A stretch of DNA of 64,000 bases. It comes from Paramecium octaurelia. Lineage: Eukaryota > Ciliophora > Oligohymenophorea > Peniculida > Parameciidae. Positions 12,297-24,137 of the stretch are shown piece after piece (the stretch's first letter is position 1; each line of letters begins with the position of its first letter). The position numbers and the translations under genes were made by a program. The notes under the pieces are model-generated. The model searched no databases. It was given only the letters and a program-made list of their open reading frames with translations, and was not told the DNA's origin. Location: positions 293,136 through 357,135 of the forward strand of contig CAJJDP010000122.1 in NCBI GenBank assembly GCA_905182995.1, given 5' to 3'.

Positions 12297-14608
12297 TCAA
12301 AGAGATAGTTATTAAGTTTATAAATTTTCTAAAAATTGTTTAAATTCTTGCATATTTTTATTAGCCCCTTCTAGAGTCTCTTTGATTTGATCCCACTTCT
12401 GGGATTTCTGACTATTATGGAATTTGTTGCATTTGTAAGACCCAGGCTCAGTCTTCAATTTTGGAGTCAGATTTCTATTCAAAATCATCCCTAAAGGTTT
12501 CCTGGGAGATTGGGCCTACTGAACTTGTTTGAGTTTCTGCCAAACTTGTTGAGGCTTACTATTAAATTACAAATCAATTACGACATCAAATTTGTCCAAT
12601 CTCGGCAATGGCCCGTCTGGAGGTACTCCTCTAAAGGGTTTGTCTAATTATTTTTCAAGAGTCATCTCCAATAGAACACGAGCATATAATAAAGAATTCT
12701 ATTTCCAAATAAAATTGTGTGTTGGAGTTCTCACTTTATCTAACCATTGCAATATCCTTATTCTGAGATGTTTATCATTGATCTTCTAACAACCATTATA
12801 GATCTTGTTGATAGTGTCATTTAATTCTAAATCCAGAGTTTCTGCTCTTGGAGAATTCATTAATTTAACGGATAATATTAATAATTTATCAATCCTCTGC
12901 GGTCCAATTCCTCCACAATATAGTTATTAATAATCTCTTCCTTTGGTATTTCTAAGGGCAATGGTCTCAACAACAAGGCCAATCCTTTTTTCTTACTGTC
13001 ATGATAGACTGTTCGAAAAGCATCAAAGTCCTAATTCCATTTCTGTAACACATTAGTAAATAATTTCTTATATATAAACATTATAAATTATCTATTAAAA
13101 TGATAATAATAAATTCTATACTAATCATGAATTAAGTAATGAAGGGGATCCCTCTTGTTCTTATTCTTTTCCTGCTGCTACTATTGCTAAAGAGGCAGTT
13201 GCGATATTGATTGCTACTTCATCTTCAAGATGTCCCCATAGATCTGTTTGCATTGATGGGATATGGCAATCTTCATCGAAGCCATGAATTCCAACCTTTT
13301 ATTCTTGTGTCTAACAAGCATGTTGATGCATTTTTTAACTAAATCCAAATGATCACTTACTTAGATTAACAGTGTGTAAGCCCTTTGTGACTTTATAATA
13401 GCTTCGGATGTTTTGTCTCAGAATTTCGATGATAATATGGTGACTCTTCTATTTCACCTTGTCCTGTTGACTGTGGATACAAATCTACATGCTCATTTTA
13501 CAGAGCAACAAGGTTCTTGGTTTTATCTTTGGTCCTTGTTGTAAAATGTTATGTTTAATTTTGTGGATGAATTGCATTGTCAATATTTATTTCCTCATGT
13601 TTTTCTCAGATATGCGTTTTTGTACTTTAATATAATTACTTATAGACGGTGCTATGTAATCGATTAGAATGACAATTTAAATCCATTTCTTACAGACCCA
13701 TTCTTTATGCATCTATCTATATTTATAAGTTAAGCAGATTACTTGAGTTGGATGTTCATCTATTTATGCTTGATTTCTTTTGCAACATCATGTAAAGCAA
13801 TCTACGCAATATGTTTTAGGTTTTATTCTTTTAATATGGATGTCTATTTGTATTTTATCTCTTTTAATCGTTCAGTGTTGCACGGAGATTCAATCCTTTG
13901 CTTTCGAAGCAACGATCTATTAAAATTGATGAAATTTAAAGATTTCTATTTTAACTTTCGTTTTCGAATGATTAAATCAGCTAATTCTTCAAATTCCTAA
14001 GTTTGTTCATCCTTTTTTTTAAATTACAGGATTTTTCTAGGTATAGGAGGTTTCGCAAATTCGTTTTTGATAGTAATAACCACATCATTTTGTGCTAAGA
14101 TTGCAACATATAGAGTAGGGTCATAAAAAGTTGTGCCTTCTCTAGAGTGATATTTAAGCACTCGACCATAAGTTTCGATTTCTGCATTGAAACGATTGGG
14201 TTATTAAAATCTAACAGAACAAAATAATCGCATTTTTGTATTGGGATCCCCTTTTTTTACGTAGATGAATAAGATCACTGGTGAATATTTTTCATGGATA
14301 TCTAAGGATGTGTAAAGGAATTGATTTCTATAGAGGGTCAAGGTTGTTTCACCCCAAACATCCAATTTATTATTCGATATTACATGTTTCTTTATGCTTG
14401 GCAATTCTCTTTAAGTCAAATTATATTCTTTGATATCAAAGGCTCGATGACTGAATTGATCAAGCAAAGCAAACTTGCTATTCAGATTGAGCTTTTCCTC
14501 GCTTAATATACGAGAATCTAAAATTATAGAATCGGCTGCACTTGGAGGTTCAGTTGTAAAAATTGAAGGAACAACCGATTTTAAGTGTTTAGGTTTATAA
14601 TATAACAT
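12297..14608 (-). CDS. Conserved hypothetical 746-residue protein with DUF4485-like C-terminus
   Basis: ATG at 14608 (MLYYKPKHLKSVVPSIF) to TGA 12299-12297. Three introns are required: 13777-13805 (29 nt), 13339-13360 (22 nt) and 12897-12916 (20 nt). After removal the length is exactly 747 codons, which supports the model. An optional 30-nt TAG-ended intron could lie at 13092-13121. The first 200 residues look beta-rich and globular (LDVWGETTLTLYRNQFLY, ILFIYVKKGDPNTKMRLF). The middle is basic and helical, with short IQ-like basic helices. Near the C-terminus IWKQNSLLYARVLLEM followed by PPDGPLPRL resembles the DUF4485 pattern (WKxNxxLYAxLLLxM...P..GPLxxL) seen in centrosome and cilium proteins such as CEP112. 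That match is from memory and needs a profile search. Confidence 0.75.
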
Positions 14609-14649
14609 ATAATTATCAAACTTATTTTATTATTATTATTTCTTCTTGT

Positions 14650-15540
14650 CTGCCTAATTCAAAATGAGTATGACTTCATCCTATCTGTAATGTACTTTGC
14701 ATTCTTTGTTTATGACTTTGAAATTATTTATACCTTCCTAAGTACCAATTTATTTCCACCTTTAATTTAGACTCCTAAGATTCATCTTAAATTACGTTGG
14801 ATTATAGTTTCACTCCATATCATTAGGGAACAAAATATATATCAAAGTGTTCCAAAGAAATATATTAGTATATTGAAGATTTAGAAATGATCTCACTTTG
14901 AATTTCTACTACAAAAGAGATATGATGGCTATTGAATAATAAAATAATTAAGAGGATTGATTTATTATTCTAGAATTGAAATTTCAATTCATTGAGGTAA
15001 GTTTGTTCGACAAAATTGTCTCCTGATACTAAAGATAAGCCTAAATGAATATTTAATAATCATATTATTCAGCTAGAAGTCAAAGAGAGATCTAGTTCTA
15101 TTTTCCCGTTATTTTAATTAAAATATCCATAATTGAAATTTTGCATAGATTATTTCTTTGGAACTAGAACTAAATCCCCTTAAAAACGATTCTAATATAG
15201 TCAATTATTAAGTTAAATATTCAATTAGCACTTCTTTATTTAAACTGATTCAAGCATTTTATAATGTTTAGATTCACTTCCTATAATTATCGAATTTTGC
15301 TCTTTTTTCTAACAATATTTTTGTTCTTCCTGAGCAACTTGAACTATAAGTGGATGCAAATGCATAAGGGATTATGATATAATTAAATTCTTGATGGATA
15401 AGACTCCTCAATATCAGTTTCTTTATTGCACTGATCATAATCGAATGTAAATTATTTCTTCTCTTTTTGTTTTAGTATAAATTTAATCTTCTGGAAATGG
15501 CCTTTAGTTTTTAAAAATACAATAGGATCTCAAGTTAAAG
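14650..15540 (-). CDS. Hypothetical gene, structure uncertain, possibly decayed
   Basis: Minus-strand coding character is clear in pieces: KTKGHFQKIKFILKQKEKK, NRFQGDLVLVPKKQ, GDNFVEQTYLNELKFQFQNN, then KLKVEINWYLGRYKQF near the end. To join them, a GC-AG gap of 33 nt (15041-15073) must be removed and one in-frame TGA near 14810-14815 bypassed. No initiator ATG was found in frame near 15510. The hydrophobic LLIILLFNSHHISFVV stretch could be a beta-rich core or a membrane segment. It lies head-to-head with the channel gene starting at 15560. It may be a real gene with unusual introns or a pseudogene; no family was recognised. Boundaries are approximate. Confidence 0.4.
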
Positions 15541-15559
15541 TATTTGATTTATTAATTAA

Positions 15560-18500
15560 ATGTTAAATCTCTAAAGTGGTTTTGATTTCGAGTAGGATGT
15601 GGAATTGAGGGCGGTTTAGAATGAGGATTTTGAGTAACAATACTTGGGTTAGTGTTTGCGAGAGACTAAGAAGGAATTCTCGTTAGTGTTGCCTCAGATA
15701 GCCAGCAGAACATTAAGTGCAAAAAGTCTAGAAGCAAAATATTTGCATAGTCCAAAATCGCCAGATTCAAATAATGACGAGAACATTCTAGCTTCAAACA
15801 TCTAGACTCCAAAGGAGCCAGTTTTTCATAGAAGGGAGGTTGAAAGAAGGAGAAGTTAGACAAATGCAGAATCTAGTTTTATGTCCTTGTTTTATATTGG
15901 AAGGTTTGTCGAGAAATTGTCTTAAAGTCGAAAGTAATTGGGTAGTCTAAACGATACTCATTTCAATTTGATAGGAGACAAAGCATCTGATTCGTAAATT
16001 CATATCACTATAATAGACAAACCCTGTTCATGCATTCAAAACGAATGAAGTCAGCTGGCTTCAACATCAAGAAGATGTAGACCTTATTGAAAAAAGAAAC
16101 TGATATCAAGGATACAACAACTTTGGAATAGGTGAAGGAGGATTTGAAGAAACTTCGAAAACCGCTTTTTAATTGTCTCAATGCAATCATCACTAAAATC
16201 CCCATCATATAACCAGAGTCCTTATTCAAAATGTATTGGGATTTCTTCACTTCCATATTTAGAATTTTGCTTTTAATTCTGGTACCTTTGGAAATAGCAT
16301 TTAAACCCGAAATCCTTTTCAATAATCTCATATATATTACATATGTAATTCTCTTTATATTGCAACTGGACTTCTTGATTCGAATTAACACCTTGACTTA
16401 TAAGAATGGATATGCCATAAAGGATAAATGGGATTTGGTAGTCCATCAATTGAAAAAGGAATTTCTCACAGATTTCTCAACATCTTTGATTTTGATAATC
16501 TTCATGATTATCCCTGACATGAACACCAGTGCCAACTTATTCTTACTGGTCATCTTAGGCTAACACAAATATGTGTATGAGACCTTTGCAAAGAGCGATT
16601 AGATATCCTATTTGACAAGACCCTAAAGAGGAGTGTTTGGGTTATTGAAATTCATTTTGACATTGCTCTATATCCTGCACTTATTTAGTTGCATCTGGTT
16701 CTATTTCAGTAGCATTCGAGTAGAGGACTCCTGGATCCGGTTTAATGACATAGAAGATAAGAGTTGGGAAGAGCAATACTTACAGGCACTGTACTTCGCA
16801 GTGGTCACAATGTTAACTATAGGATATGGTGACATGGTGCCTAAAAATGCTATTGAGAAAATAGTGACGATGGTTTTTGTGTTGGGGGCATGTATGAATA
16901 TTCAGCTTATGTGAATAGGTTTATGGGTATCTTATAGTGTGAACTTCATTGGCAGCATCATCGATGATATCACCTAGAACCAAGTGGAAAGGAATAGGAG
17001 AATGAGAGTAATCAACAAGTACATGAATTAAAGGAAGATTCCATACAGTTTACAACACTAGTACTTTATTATTGTCTAATTTTAGAGTGAAGGAGTACTT
17101 GACATTCAGATGGAAGGAAGATGATGAAGTGGATCTAGAGATGGAACAGACACTATTAGAGTAGTTATCCGATGAATTGAAAGAGGAATTGGACAAGCAG
17201 GCACACAAAGTCTTCATTTAAAAGTCAGAATTCTTGTAGAAATACTTCAGTGAAGAGTTACGTAATGCTCTATTCAAGTCTATTAAGAGAAAGATAGTAC
17301 CTCCTTAGAATACCTTCTCAACTGATTTCTCAAATGAGTAACATTTATGTTTTGTTGAACAAGGTTTTATAGTGTATTAGCATCCTGAGAGAAAATAAAG
17401 ATCAAAGATGAATGCTGTGATTAATTAAGGATAATTCTTTTGCGTTAATGATTTCATTACTAATAATCCTCAAGTCGATCACTTCAAAGCCATAGGATAT
17501 GTTAGTTTATTGATATTGTCCAAATCTGATTTCATGGAAACATTGAAAGATTATCCTGAGGATTTTCAAAAGTTCTGTTAATTGAAAGAAACCATTACTT
17601 TGAGTTACCATCCACCTGCTTTGGAAAATGGTGTATTTTGTCCAGCATGTTTAAGTTTTAAGCATTCTCTCAATACTTGTCCTTAAGTTTAATATGTTCC
17701 AAATAGAGAAGCTGTAATAAAAAGACATTGCATGTCTAATTTTCAGAATTCCTCTTAATATGCAAGGAAATAGAATAAGGAGATATAATAATGGCACACA
17801 AGATTGATGAAGGATTTGGCTCAATAATATGCTTTAGTTTTTTAGAATGAAAATCAGTAAACCATAATGAATCAAACCAAGATTTTATTGAATTTTGAAT
17901 GCGGATCAGATTCCAACTCATCACTTGATGATGATGCAGGTTCTCCAGCATTTAAACTACCTCAAACTGCTCCCATATTTTAAGCATAACATATTAGATC
18001 TTCTCGAGTGAATAGATTAATTAGTGATTAGAATAATAACACAACGCAATAGATTTAAACAAATAAGAATGAATAGCAACATTAAATGAAAACCGATTAG
18101 CAAAATAATGTGAATGAATTAAGATAGAATCTCAATCATGCTCTATAGAATAGAAAACAATCGATTTTAGCAGGTGCTTTTGGAATGAGCAAGAGTCCCA
18201 GAAATCGCAAGGATAGACCTATACCATTGGTAGACGAGATCAAGGAATTCGACAGTGGAATTTAGAATAATTCTAGTGAAGACAATGAGATGAATACTTC
18301 TATTGATTTTAAAAAAAAGAGAGAGGAGATAGCCGAGGCAATACAGGATTTCAATGATAATATGTTAGACAACATCACAAATCTATATCATCAATTACAA
18401 CGGAATTTGGAGTTGAACGAGAATGATACTATCAGCAAAAAAGCATTATTATAGTTGGAATCAAACTATTGGTCATTTAATCAGTAGAGATTTGATGACT

Positions 18501-18847
18501 TTGAGACCAAGGCATCCTTCGAATAATATTATAATAAACAAAATGCTGAAGATGTCATAGTGTATGTAAAATAAGACATTTTTGAATGGCAGACTAGAAT
18601 CCTCTAGAGAATGCGTAAGTTCATGTTGTATCCCTTTTTGTACATTCAAAACTTCTTGAGATTGAGAAGGAATGCTAAATTGAAATCTATCACTCCAATG
18701 AAAAAAACTGGTAAAGTGGAGAATACTTTGAAAAATCTAAAGGAGACCTTGAAATTAAAAAGGAAAACCACATTTATTCGTTCAAGCAATAAGATTAACT
18801 CTGTAGTTCCAGATTTTGTCAACCCATTTTAATAATATAAGAAATGA
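15560..18847 (+). CDS. Voltage/cyclic-nucleotide-gated-type K+ channel
   Basis: ATG 15560 to TGA 18845-18847. Introns at 15994-16016 (23 nt), 16892-16918 (27 nt) and 17061-17085 (25 nt) leave exactly 1071 codons. After a 230-residue soluble N-terminus come six hydrophobic segments between about residues 240 and 475. A pore loop with MLTIGYGDMVP, a canonical TxGYGD potassium filter, lies just before the last helix. A C-linker (VERNRRMRVINKYMNQRKIP) leads into a degenerate cyclic-nucleotide-binding-like domain (CFVEQGFIVYQHPE, then GQFFCVNDF). The tail has a CPAC...C cluster and long Gln/Asn-rich and coiled-coil stretches. The S4-like region is not rich in regularly spaced Arg, so voltage sensing may be weak. 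Ciliates carry many such channels in cilia and plasma membrane. The binding domain lacks the classical phosphate-binding FGE...R..A motif, so direct cAMP/cGMP gating is doubtful. Confidence 0.9.
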
Positions 18848-18876
18848 ATCTATTTATACAACATATATAAACGTAT

Positions 18877-20436
18877 TCATTGTTCAACAACATCTGTTTT
18901 TCTTGCACAGGTTGTGAAATCTTTCTTGATCTATGGGAATGTGGCATTGGGATATGCAAAAGGAACATCTGCCCCTTTAAGATTAGAAAAATATTGTTGC
19001 CATTCTCTATTCAACACTTTCAAGAACAGATTATAATTTCCTTCTGCATTCAATTTCTTAGCTGTATAATCAAATATTCCACCAGCCATACCCAATACTG
19101 TAGTCATCTTACTGTCCCAAGTGACAAAAGGAGCAACTGAAGTGCCATCGACAACAACTCCTTCAGTGCTTCCAAAGGCATTCTGTCCAGCAGGTCCTGA
19201 TATCATGTTGTGATACCAAGAGACTGCTACTTCTTGATTTGCCAAAAACATGGTCATAGTTGAATATGGAGTTACTAAATGTCTGTATGTCACAGGGATA
19301 TAGGAGACTTCTTCAATGCCACATGCACTATAATAATCTACTTGATCTTCATTCCTTGTGATGTTACTGGTAATCGAAGCGAACATTCCAGGCTTGCCAT
19401 TGTTTCTGGCATCCCAAGTACGTACTTTCTCACCGTTAATCAATAAGTTTAACTAGATTTAATCGTGAGTGTAAGGCATGAAGAGATATTTCCATTGTTC
19501 ATGTGCTGAAAACCACCATCCTCTTTGAACTGAGATGTACTTATTCAATCCAGCAACCTTATAATCGACTACTTGTAATTTGGATTTCTTTGCCACCCAA
19601 ATCTTCTCTCTTTCTGTTTGATCTTTCCAAGGGGCATAAAAGTACATCATCCATGCGAATAATTCTCCTTCATATGGATCATCCAAATAACAAGGACTTT
19701 TGAAGTTGGTACAGTCTGATTATCTGTTTGAGTATTAATTTTTTTCTACACTGGCTTTGATGTCTTAGATTCTAGTTACTGCTCTTATCATCCCATTACC
19801 TTCGTAGAATACTGTTATGGAATTGTTAGCCATCTTCTGATAGAATCTAGTATATCTTCCAATCAACTCGTCTTGATCTGAATACCATGTTTCCAACACA
19901 GACACAACTGCATAAGCAGCCCAAAACAATTGTCCATTATCCAATGAAGGTACTCCATCAGTCCAATCCCAAGTTGGAGTGACCACTCCATCATTCACTG
20001 CCACCCATGGCAAGAATCCTCCATAACCTGGGTAATCCTTGTCGAACTATTCGTATGTATTGATCTTTCTGTTCAGTAGGTCCAAGGCTTCTTCTTCGGA
20101 GTAGATCTATTTGGCATATTCATTATTAGCTAGAGCTAATCCAATCAGAGCCAAATGGATTGACTCCTTTGATGAGGCAGTGAATTGATGTGGTTTACCA
20201 TTGGGCATTCCAGTGTTCACATCCAATTATTGCCCATCTAAAGTTAGACCAGATTTCTTGTCGATTCCTAAATCCTTAGCGAAGTTCGATTCCCATTTCA
20301 TAACTTTGGACAGAAACTCTTGGACTTTCTTGGGATCTGATTGCAATTCCTTTTGAGTGTATTCGAATGCAAATCTGCAGTTCTCTTGGGTTGCTATTAA
20401 GTATATCAACAAAGATAGCACAATTAGAGATTTCAT
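18877..20436 (-). CDS. Secreted glycoside-hydrolase-like protein (GH144/GH162 endo-beta-1,2-glucanase type)
   Basis: Intron-free 520-codon frame, ATG 20436 to TGA 18879-18877, with a signal peptide (MKSLIVLSLLIYLIATQ). The body is Trp/Tyr-rich with motifs that recall (alpha/alpha)6-barrel enzymes of the SGL/glycoamylase-like group: PTWDWTDGVPSLDNGQLFWA, YLDDPYEGELFAWMMYFY, RGWWFSAHEQWKYL and VDGTSVAPFVTWDSK. It contains several acidic residues suitable for catalysis, but the catalytic pair cannot be assigned by eye. The family assignment rests on remembered resemblance and should be checked with a profile search. It is probably exported to food vacuole or medium for glucan digestion. The stop is 30 bp from the stop of the channel gene (convergent). 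Confidence 0.72.
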
Positions 20437-20561
20437 ATAATAAATAATGACGTAAATTGCTGCATTTGAAATTGTTATGATTTCTAGTATTTAAGCCAAT
20501 TAAATATAAAAATCAATATCCTAAATGAAAAATAGATATTTTTGTAATAATTATAATTATT

Positions 20562-23020
20562 ATGGATCAAAACCACTGGAATTAGAAGTCCTCAGTCCAA
20601 GAATTCGGAATTGATAAGAATGTTCAATAACAAATAGCCCCACCTCAAGCCCAACTAATTAGAAGAGTGTCGAAACGTAATATTGCAATTAAGCCAACTC
20701 AGGAGAGTGGTTTGACCCAAATCTTTGAAACATTCCATCCTGAACAAAAGAATCAAGCATTAGATGATATCAAATTTATCATAAAATGCTTTTAAGGTCA
20801 TTTTGTATTTAGCTCAATGACTGAAACATAATTGTAAATGTTAATATGCTAACCAAAGGACTCAATTAGCTCATAGCATGTTTTATTGTAAATTATCAGT
20901 TGGCTAAACAATCATTCGTCAGGGAGACGGAGCAAGCTCGTTTTTCATTTTGGAAAAAGGAAAGATTAATGTTATAGTGGATAATGTACCGCGAAAAGAA
21001 ATAACACCAGGACAAGGCTTTGGTGAATTAGCATTATTGTACAATGCACCAAGATCTGCGACTTGTATGGCAGTTGAAGAGTGTTACCTATGGGGAATCG
21101 ACAGGCATACCTTTAGAAAAAGTGTTGAAACCATTATGAGAAGCGAGTAAGAGAAGAATCGTAAATACCTGGAAAGTGTTAAATTCTTTAGTAATAATAA
21201 TCATTCTACTTTTAGATTAATTAACAAGAGAGTAGAAAGATGCAGTAGCTGGAGTCCTGATATCTTAAAAATTTAATGCTGGTGAAATTATTGTCAATGA
21301 AGGAGATTAAGCTAGCTCTTTTTATATCATAGTGGAGGGACAATGTGGAGTATTCAATAAGGATGGATAACAAATCTCAGTGCTCAATCCTAGTGATTCA
21401 TTTGGTGAGTCTGCTCTTAAGTAGGAGCATCAAGTGAGAATGATGACTATCAAAGCAGTCTAAAAGGATACTAAAGTGTTGGCTTTAGGAAAAGATATGA
21501 TTTAATAGATCTTGGGAGACTAGGTTCAAACTATCATTTATAAAAACATTTGTAAATGGGCTCTCAATTCATCCAAGTTGTTTAGCAAAACTCCCCATAC
21601 TTATTAAGATAAATTACTCGAAGGTGTGTAAATAAGAAAGTTTACTGCCAATTCCAAAATTATTTAGAAAGGAGACAAAGTTGGTCAATTAGTCATACTC
21701 TTAGATAGTGATGCTGTTGATGAAAATAAAGTTAAATTTGTTAAGGGATCGATTCTCTTTGAAGATTCATTATAAGATAAATTGTCAGGCACTACTCATT
21801 TAAAGACTATTTCTATTGAAGCAGAAGGACATGTAGCAATAATTGATTATGAAGCATTTAGAAAGCAATCAGGAAGTGTTGAAAAAATACAATAAGGAAA
21901 GGCATAGCAATAAGAAAAATCGAATGCTCATGAAGAATAAATTAAGAGTCAACCATTCAAAAATTTGGTCTATCTCAATAAACTTGGCTCAGGATAATTT
22001 GGATCTGTCTATTTATGTAAATTTAAAGAATTAGAAACCTTATTTGCTCTCAAATATGTTACAAGAGCACATGTCCAGTAATTCGGAATATAAAAACATA
22101 TCCAATAAGAAAAGGCTGTTTTAGAATTGATGGATAATCCATTCATTCTTAAATTCTACAGATCCTATAAAGATAATGAAAACATTTACTTTTTGACGGA
22201 ATACATAGCAGGAATGGAATTATTTGATGCCATCAGAGTTATTGGTAAAATATTCAATTACCCTAGGATTATTAAGCAAATTCGATGCTCAATTCTATGC
22301 TTCTTAAATGATATTACAAATGGAATATCTCCATACTTAACATAGCATAGTGTATAGAGATATTAAACCAGAAAATCTTATGGTTGATGATAAAGGATAT
22401 CTTAAACTAATCGATATGGGAACAGCTAAGTCTTTTAAAAATTAATGTATATTTAGATATTATTGTAGAATCTACTAAGACATTTACGATTATTGGTACT
22501 CCACACTACATGGCCCCAGAAGTAATTTCAGGAAAAGGTTATGGTTACTTTGCTGATTTATGGAGTGTAGGAGTGTGTGTATATGAATTTATTTGTGGTG
22601 GATTACCATTTGGAGAAGAAGCTGAGGATCCATTTGAAATTTATAAAGAAATCATAAAGAAACCAATCAGTTATCCCCATTTTATGTCTGACAAATCTGC
22701 AAAACCATTTATAGAACAATTAATGAACAAGATCCCAGAAGTCAGACTCGGAGGATCATACTCTACTCTTAAATCTCATGTTTGGTTTAAGGATTATGAT
22801 TGGGTATTCATAATATTCATTTCTATTCTAGGAGAAACTATTGAATAAGAGCTTGAAGGCACCATTGTTACCAGGAAAAGACAAGGTTATGACACCCGCT
22901 TAGATTCAGAGTGCATAACAACGAGCTATCTCTGTTTTTGATTAAATATAGAAGGATACCTAAGGGTAGAAGAAAGTCCTAGCAAGTGCAAAGGATGCTG
23001 AATGGGATAGTGTATTTTGA
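20562..23020 (+). CDS. cGMP-dependent protein kinase (PKG)
   Basis: ATG 20562 to TGA 23018-23020. Introns at 20840-20858 (19 nt), 21191-21215 (25), 22245-22266 (22), 22447-22468 (22) and 22804-22831 (28) leave exactly 781 codons. Two clear cyclic-nucleotide-binding domains come first; the first has the full phosphate-binding cassette [16 protein letters not shown], and the second is variant (FGESALKQEHQVRM, with no R-x-A pair). A third, weaker cNMP-like stretch ([15 protein letters not shown]) precedes the kinase. The kinase domain has LGSGQFGSVYL, FALKYV, a catalytic loop reading [12 protein letters not shown], and DMG instead of DFG. The APE region is [10 protein letters not shown], followed by an AGC-type tail. 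PKG relays cGMP signals in ciliates (ciliary beat, exocytosis). YRD and DMG are conservative changes that keep the catalytic and metal Asp. Confidence 0.93.
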
Positions 23021-23041
23021 ATAAGTTGATAATAATAAACA

Positions 23042-23679
23042 TCATGATTTTATAAGGACATATTCCCTGTCGCTTTTCCCAAATCTGAGTACATCCTCTT
23101 CTAATAATTCATAATATCTTGCAGGCTCCAATTACTACTCATTTAGATAGGTCCCATTAGTGCTCTCCAAATCCATTGCATATGGCTTGATATAAGATAA
23201 CACTTCTCCTTAACCATTTACCTTCTTGATTTCTCTAAATTATATAACACAATGCTATTTTGAAACTGATAGGTTTTCAACTAAGATATCAACTATTTCT
23301 TTATCCTTTCCAATCAGAAATACTGACTTTCCTTTTAAAGAGATAGAAGCTTTTATAAATAATACTAAAATATACGATATGATTGTGTTCCTTTAAAGGG
23401 AAATATCTGCCAATTTGCTGTTGGAATTTTAGCATCAAATGGTATTGTAAACTTTAACACCTTGCCATTCCCTAAAGCATTTTCTGCATATTATGCTAAT
23501 ATCCCAGATGCCTCAAAACAAGGTTTTTCTTTTATTATTTCTGGTTAATTTGGTTATGGCTGTTCTTCTTTCTTGACATGTTCTTATTTCACTTCTTTCT
23601 TTTGATGATGATGCTTTTTCTTATGTTTTTTTCGATTACTACTTGAACTAGAAGAAGATCGATGTTTATGTTTACCCAT
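23042..23679 (-). CDS. SNIP1/Pml1-like FHA-domain protein
   Basis: ATG 23679 to TGA 23044-23042. One 26-nt intron (23350-23375) leaves 204 codons. The N-terminus is a short basic His/Lys/Ser region (KHKKKHHHQKKE), then a Pro/Gln linker. The C-terminal FHA domain contains FLIGKDKEIVDI (the GR/GK strand), SVSKQHCVIQF (SxxH phosphothreonine-binding loop) and DLESTNGTYLN (the STNGT signature), ending VLRFGKSDREYVLI. This order and length match SNIP1 of animals and Pml1 of the yeast RES complex, which retains and splices pre-mRNA in the nucleus. Such a role would be apt in a genome with so many tiny introns, but it is inferred from the family. Its stop is 21 bp from the stop of the PKG gene. Confidence 0.88.
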
Positions 23680-23746
23680 TAATTAAATTTATAATCAATA
23701 AAAGGTATTAAGAACACTATGATCAATTGGAATCAATTTCAAAGAG

Positions 23747-24137
23747 ATGAATAGACCTAAATCAGAATTTAACTCTAATCTTTCATTGAGAATATTGCAA
23801 GATAAGAAATATTTTGAAAACTCTATTATTTCTTACTAGAAATCACCACCAATTCCTTAAATAGATTAAAAAAATATATTAGTTTACTTAAGCATTTAAT
23901 TGTTTTCATGAATTTCTAATGCAAACTAAATATTTATCCAATCAAATTTATTAGTTTCATTAAACTGAAATTGATATCCAAGGTTCAGGTGCTAATCTTT
24001 CACCAACTAATAAACAAGTCATATTGCTAACATTCAATTCAAAGATGTTTTACTAATAGAAAATTACTGTAATTATTTTAAATCTTTATAAATAAGGATT
24101 ATTCTAAGTAGAGAATAAGAAAAATACATAATTTTGA
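23747..24137 (+). CDS. Small hypothetical protein with a frame break
   Basis: ATG 23747 starts MNRPKSEFNSNLSLRILQDK and reads well up to KSPPIPQ. The coding signal then continues in the +1 frame (QAFNCFHEFLMQTKYLSN, TEIDIQGSGANLSPTNKQ) to TGA 24135-24137. The switch coincides with a run of seven A at about 23870-23880, and no GT...AG intron fits. A homopolymer sequencing error or a decaying gene are the simple explanations. No family is recognised. Confidence 0.4.
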
